This document shows positions 13,397-14,868 of a DNA stretch of 14,868 nt, in pieces; position 1 is the first letter of the stretch; every line of letters begins with the position of its first letter. A program made the position numbers and the translations under genes. The stretch lies in contig JAKAIQ010000023.1 of NCBI GenBank assembly GCA_021825035.1, positions 1-14,868 on the forward strand, read 5' to 3'. A model generated the notes under the pieces. The model had not been told where the DNA came from and ran no database searches. It worked only from the letters and a program-made list of their open reading frames with translations. This DNA is from Deltaproteobacteria bacterium (lineage in GTDB: Bacteria; Desulfobacterota; GWC2-55-46).

Positions 13397-13936
13397 TCAC
13401 GCAAGTTCCTCGACGGTTATCTCCTCATTCGTATAAATGCATATCTCGGCGGCAGTTCTGATAGCCTCCTGCGCGATCGTCCTGGCATCCATCTCCGTAT
13501 GTCTCATGAGCATTTTTGCTGCGGCCAGGGCGTATGGGCCGCCTGAGCCGATAGAGGCGATCCCGTCCTCCGGCTCGATAACATCTCCGCTTCCGGAAAT
13601 AATGAACGTGTGGTCCTTGTCCGCAACGATCAGAAGCGCTTCAAGCCTCCGCAGTATCCTGTCCGTCCTCCAGTCCTTGGCAAGCTCGACCACGGCCCGC
13701 GTGATATTGCCCCTGAATTCCTCTATCTTGGAGTCGAATTTATCAAAAAGCGTCATGGCGTCAGCCGTTGAGCCGGCAAATCCGGCAAGCACCTTGCCTT
13801 CTCTCATCCGTCTTACCTTGACCGCCCCTTTTTTCATAACGGTGGAGCCGAGGGTGACCTGTCCGTCCCCCGCGATAGCAACCCTGTCTCCACGCCTTAC
13901 GGCTATGACCGTGGTGCCATGGAAATTTGTCGTCAA
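13397..13936 (-). CDS. hslV: ATP-dependent protease peptidase subunit HslV (ClpQ)
   Basis: Proteasome-beta-like threonine peptidase that forms the double-hexamer core of HslVU. The sequence reads FHGTTVIAVRRGDRVAIAGD and then GQVTLGSTVMKKGAVKVRR. The nucleophile should be the first Thr of the TT pair after His-Gly, exposed by removing a short propeptide. GFAGSTADAMTLFDKF and GSGGPYALAAAKML, both conserved, follow, and Lys and Asp residues of the active site are in place. From the TTG at 13936 it is 179 aa, placed 6 nt after GGGAGG. A GTG at 13942 (181 aa) touches the ribosome site with no spacing, so it is less likely, but it changes only two residues. It lies between xerC and hslU. Confidence 0.96.
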   Translation of the reverse strand: MTTNFHGTTVIAVRRGDRVAIAGDGQVTLGSTVMKKGAVKVRRMREGKVLAGFAGSTADAMTLFDKFDSKIEEFRGNITRAVVELAKDWRTDRILRRLEALLIVADKDHTFIISGSGDVIEPEDGIASIGSGGPYALAAAKMLMRHTEMDARTIAQEAIRTAAEICIYTNEEITVEELA

Positions 13937-13942
13937 AATCAC

Positions 13943-13948
13943 CCTCCC
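13943..13948 (-). promoter_or_regulatory. Ribosome binding site deciding the hslV start
   Basis: GGGAGG on the minus strand directly abuts the GTG at 13942 but is 6 nt from the TTG at 13936. The spacing favours the TTG. Confidence 0.45.
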
Positions 13949-13975
13949 ACGAATTGATGCCGGAGCCGTAAAAAA

Positions 13976-14868
13976 CTATTTTTTGGCCGCTCCGGGCTTG
14001 CTCAGGACTTTAGCCAGCGGATGCGCCTTGTCATACGCGGCCATGAGGCTATCTATGCCGACCTGGGTGTATCTCTGTGTGGTAGAAAGCTTGCTGTGCC
14101 CAAGCATCTCCTGAATCGACCTCAAGTCTACGCCGGCGTCGAGAAGATGCGTTGCGAAACTATGCCTCAGGGAATGGGGAGTAGGCACTTTATGTATGCG
14201 GCTCTTGATCGCATACCGCCTCACGATCCTCTGAACGGTCCTTTGCGATATTGCCTCTCCGTGACGCCCGGTAAAAAGCGGCGAAACATCCGAAGCCGAG
14301 CCGCCCATCGGGCCTCTCGCCCGTTCAATATAAGCCGTAAGCGAGCTGACGGCGTGATCCCCGAGATAAGCCCGCCGTTCCTTGCCGCCCTTTCCCAGCA
14401 CCTTTATTACGCCCGTTTTGAGATCGGCGTCCTTCATGCGGAGGCCGGTAAGCTCTGAAACCCGTATGCCGGAAGAATAAAGCGTCTCAAGAATGGCGAG
14501 GTCCCTTAATCCATGAAGAACCAGTTCTTCGGGGCCTAAATCCTTCTTTGACGCTTCAATGAGACTCTCCGCCTCTTCAACGGTCAACACCTGCGGCAGG
14601 AATTTCTCTATCCTTGGCGTGGGAACGAGCTCCGCAGGATTGGCATTAACAAGGCCCTTCTTGACAAGAAATCTAAAAAAAGACCTGATCGCGGATAGCT
14701 TTCGTGCAACGGCCGCCTTGCCGCAATAGTTGTGAAGCTCATAAACAAAACTCGTTACAATCGTCTCCGTGATGCCTGCGGCATCAGGCTCTTCAGCGCC
14801 AAAATACCCGGAATCTTTGACAAAAAAATAAAATTGCCTTAAATCCCTGCCATAACCGAGCCTCGTAT
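13976..14868 (-). CDS. xerC: Tyrosine recombinase XerC (5' end outside the window)
   Basis: Site-specific recombinase that, with XerD, resolves chromosome dimers at dif. The frame stays open from the stop at 13976 to the window edge, giving 296 visible residues; a further start (about 20 residues) is missing. Reading begins TRLGYGRDLRQF, the end of the first helix of the SAM-like DNA-binding domain, and continues through ARKLSAIRSFFRFLVKKG and NPAELVPTPR. The catalytic domain contains all expected residues: Arg135 (SSGIRVSELTGL), Lys159 (GKGGKER), His231 and Arg234 (HSLRHSFATHLL), His257 (LGHSKLSTTQ) and the nucleophile Tyr266 (RYTQV). A GTG at 14590 is only an internal codon, as the conserved N-terminal domain extends past it. 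XerC rather than XerD is inferred from the xerC-hslV-hslU order. Confidence 0.93.
   Translation of the reverse strand, partial: TRLGYGRDLRQFYFFVKDSGYFGAEEPDAAGITETIVTSFVYELHNYCGKAAVARKLSAIRSFFRFLVKKGLVNANPAELVPTPRIEKFLPQVLTVEEAESLIEASKKDLGPEELVLHGLRDLAILETLYSSGIRVSELTGLRMKDADLKTGVIKVLGKGGKERRAYLGDHAVSSLTAYIERARGPMGGSASDVSPLFTGRHGEAISQRTVQRIVRRYAIKSRIHKVPTPHSLRHSFATHLLDAGVDLRSIQEMLGHSKLSTTQRYTQVGIDSLMAAYDKAHPLAKVLSKPGAAKK

Noticed and set aside
13976..14590. Taking the GTG at 14590 as the start of a short 204 aa recombinase.
   Set aside because: The frame stays open upstream to the window edge and encodes a recognisable XerC N-terminal domain, so the gene is truncated by the window, not short.

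Overview
This window is a dense, conserved housekeeping segment of a Gram-negative-type bacterial chromosome. I see no mobile element, CRISPR array, tRNA or rRNA. The gene set includes xerC-hslV-hslU, an argB-argD-argF-argG run, dapL (the LL-diaminopimelate aminotransferase route to lysine), a COG4123 methyltransferase, a DUF1015 protein and ffh-rpsP. This best fits the former Deltaproteobacteria (Desulfobacterota) or a nearby phylum such as Nitrospirota. That placement is inferred from gene content and order, not from a phylogenetic marker search.

Layout. Positions 1-1495 (minus strand) hold the 5' part of rpsP (cut by the window edge) preceded by ffh. Positions 1496-1740 are the only sizeable intergenic region and carry two divergent sigma70-type promoters. 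Positions 1741-2515 (plus strand) hold an overlapping pair: a small three-helix membrane protein of unknown function and a DUF721 (DciA-like) protein. Converging on this pair is a minus-strand unit (4677-2521) with its own consensus-like promoter, encoding a DUF1015 protein and a COG4123 SAM-dependent methyltransferase. Positions 4721-14868 hold eleven minus-strand genes in transcription order: xerC (5' end outside the window), hslV, hslU, argB, argD, argF, argG, a fumarylacetoacetate-hydrolase (FAH) family enzyme, dapL, folK and a membrane-anchored YHS/TRASH-like protein. Gaps are about 66 bp or less, with one short overlap, and there is no convincing internal terminator, so they look like one long transcription unit.

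How the genes fit together. ArgB, ArgD, ArgF and ArgG cover acetylglutamate phosphorylation, acetylornithine formation, citrulline formation and argininosuccinate synthesis; argC, argJ and argH must lie elsewhere. DapL supplies diaminopimelate for lysine and peptidoglycan. HslV and HslU form an ATP-dependent protease. XerC resolves chromosome dimers. FolK acts in folate synthesis. Ffh and S16 belong to protein targeting and translation.

Notable points: several genes start with TTG behind good Shine-Dalgarno sites; one promoter lies so close to its ATG that the transcript would be leaderless or nearly so; Ffh carries unusual substitutions in a conserved GTPase motif; and an FAH-family enzyme sits inside the arginine/lysine operon. 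I did not find a convincing new multi-gene system. The least understood loci are the membrane-protein/DUF721 pair, the DUF1015/methyltransferase pair and the YHS-like protein.
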